A stretch of DNA of 6,554 bases from Akkermansiaceae bacterium. GTDB taxonomy: Bacteria; Verrucomicrobiota; Verrucomicrobiia; Verrucomicrobiales; Akkermansiaceae. The notes under the pieces are model-generated. The model was not told where the DNA came from. It made no database searches and saw nothing but the letters and a program-made list of their open reading frames with translations. The position numbers and the translations under genes are program-made. Positions 6,404 through 6,554 of this stretch are shown one piece after another. The stretch spans positions 1 to 6,554 of the forward strand of contig CAIVXP010000092.1 of the NCBI GenBank assembly GCA_903909905.1. Direction: 5' to 3'. Each line of letters starts with the position of its first letter. Position 1 is the stretch's first letter.

Positions 6404-6434
6404 CGAATAAACCCCGCCTTTGTGGGGCGGGGTT
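6404..6434 (-). terminator. Terminator downstream of tRNA-Asp
   Basis: The arms AACCCCGCC (6410-6418) and GGCGGGGTT (6426-6434) give a perfect 9-bp stem with a 7-base loop. In the minus-strand direction it lies 16 bases after the tRNA CCA end and is followed by TATTCG, so the stem end plus tail read GGGGTTTATT. The stem is strong and the T-tract modest. It fits termination of the tRNA transcript before der. Confidence 0.75.
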
Positions 6435-6450
6435 GATTCTCGAACGGGGA

Positions 6451-6527
6451 TGGCGGAGCGGACGGGGCTCGAACCCGCGACCTCCAACGTGACAGGCTGG
6501 CGCTCTAACCAACTGAGCTACCGCTCC
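6451..6527 (-). tRNA. tRNA-Asp (anticodon GTC), CCA encoded
   Basis: A complete 77-base cloverleaf on the minus strand. The acceptor arm is GGAGCGG with CCGCTCC; the D arm is GCTC-AGTTGGTTA-GAGC; the anticodon arm is CCAGC-CTGTCAC-GTTGG with anticodon GTC; the variable loop is AGGTC; the T arm is GCGGG-TTCGAGC-CCCGT. The discriminator is G73, which with GTC forms the aspartate identity set. The 3' CCA is in the DNA (6451-6453). All stems pair with only G-T wobbles. It is transcribed in the same direction as der but separated from it by terminator-like hairpins. Confidence 0.97.
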
Positions 6528-6554
6528 ATCCCGTTCGGGTGGGCGGGAAACTAG

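Larger units (their letters stand above)
6129..6450. other. Intergenic region between tRNA-Asp and der
   Basis: About 320 bases with no convincing protein gene. It contains, from high to low coordinate in the direction of transcription, a terminator-like hairpin after tRNA-Asp (6410-6434), a second palindrome with a T-run (6371-6398), a degenerate 10-bp tandem repeat (6301-6330) and two small stem-loops (6220-6238 and 6160-6175). The promoter of der must lie here if the cluster is transcribed separately, but I could not find a convincing -35/-10 pair. Confidence 0.7.

Noticed and set aside
6321..6512. 63-codon minus-strand open frame
   Set aside because: It is the tRNA-Asp and its terminator read as protein; the VRAPACHVGGRGFEPRP-like text is the familiar translation of a tRNA gene.
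1..6554. CRISPR array, insertion sequence or prophage
   Set aside because: No regularly spaced direct repeats, transposase, integrase or terminal inverted repeats with target duplications were found; the genes are largely housekeeping.

Overview
The window is a moderately GC-rich bacterial chromosomal segment that most resembles Verrucomicrobiota, with Planctomycetota as the alternative. This is an inference from content: a secreted protein with an N-terminal SHD1-like domain (a family abundant in the PVC group), ebo-type genes beside ordinary housekeeping genes, and weak or absent Shine-Dalgarno sequences. No rRNA or marker gene is present to settle the lineage.

Layout. On the + strand, bases 1-1125 hold the 3' part of an RhlE-type DEAD-box RNA helicase, cut by the left edge. 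It converges on a long minus-strand cluster. A perfect 8-bp palindrome at 1121-1139 contains both stop codons of the convergent genes. Read in its own direction, the minus-strand cluster runs: der (ribosome-assembly GTPase, 6128-4731), a secreted SHD1-domain protein (4716-3973), an 89-residue protein of unknown function (3963-3694), eboB (TatD-type metal hydrolase, 3681-2881), eboE (xylose-isomerase-like TIM barrel, TTG start, 2868-1717) and a single-domain cyclophilin (1677-1135). Gaps between genes are 14, 9, 12, 12 and 39 bases, so one transcript or a few overlapping ones are likely.

Upstream of der lies about 320 bases without a protein gene. It holds two inverted repeats able to act as terminators, a degenerate 10-bp tandem repeat and small hairpins. 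Beyond it is a complete tRNA-Asp(GTC) with encoded CCA on the minus strand, whose leader and trailer are complementary.

How the genes may work together. Der, RhlE, tRNA-Asp and the cyclophilin are translation or folding housekeeping genes. The biologically interesting part is the eboB-eboE pair. In other bacteria the ebo cluster (eboA-F) is linked to moving a metabolite precursor to the periplasm. Here only B and E are present; the prenyltransferase, sugar-phosphate cyclase and phosphatase-like partners are not in the window. The 89-residue protein and the secreted SHD1 protein sit directly upstream and may belong to the same process, but that is inference from position only.
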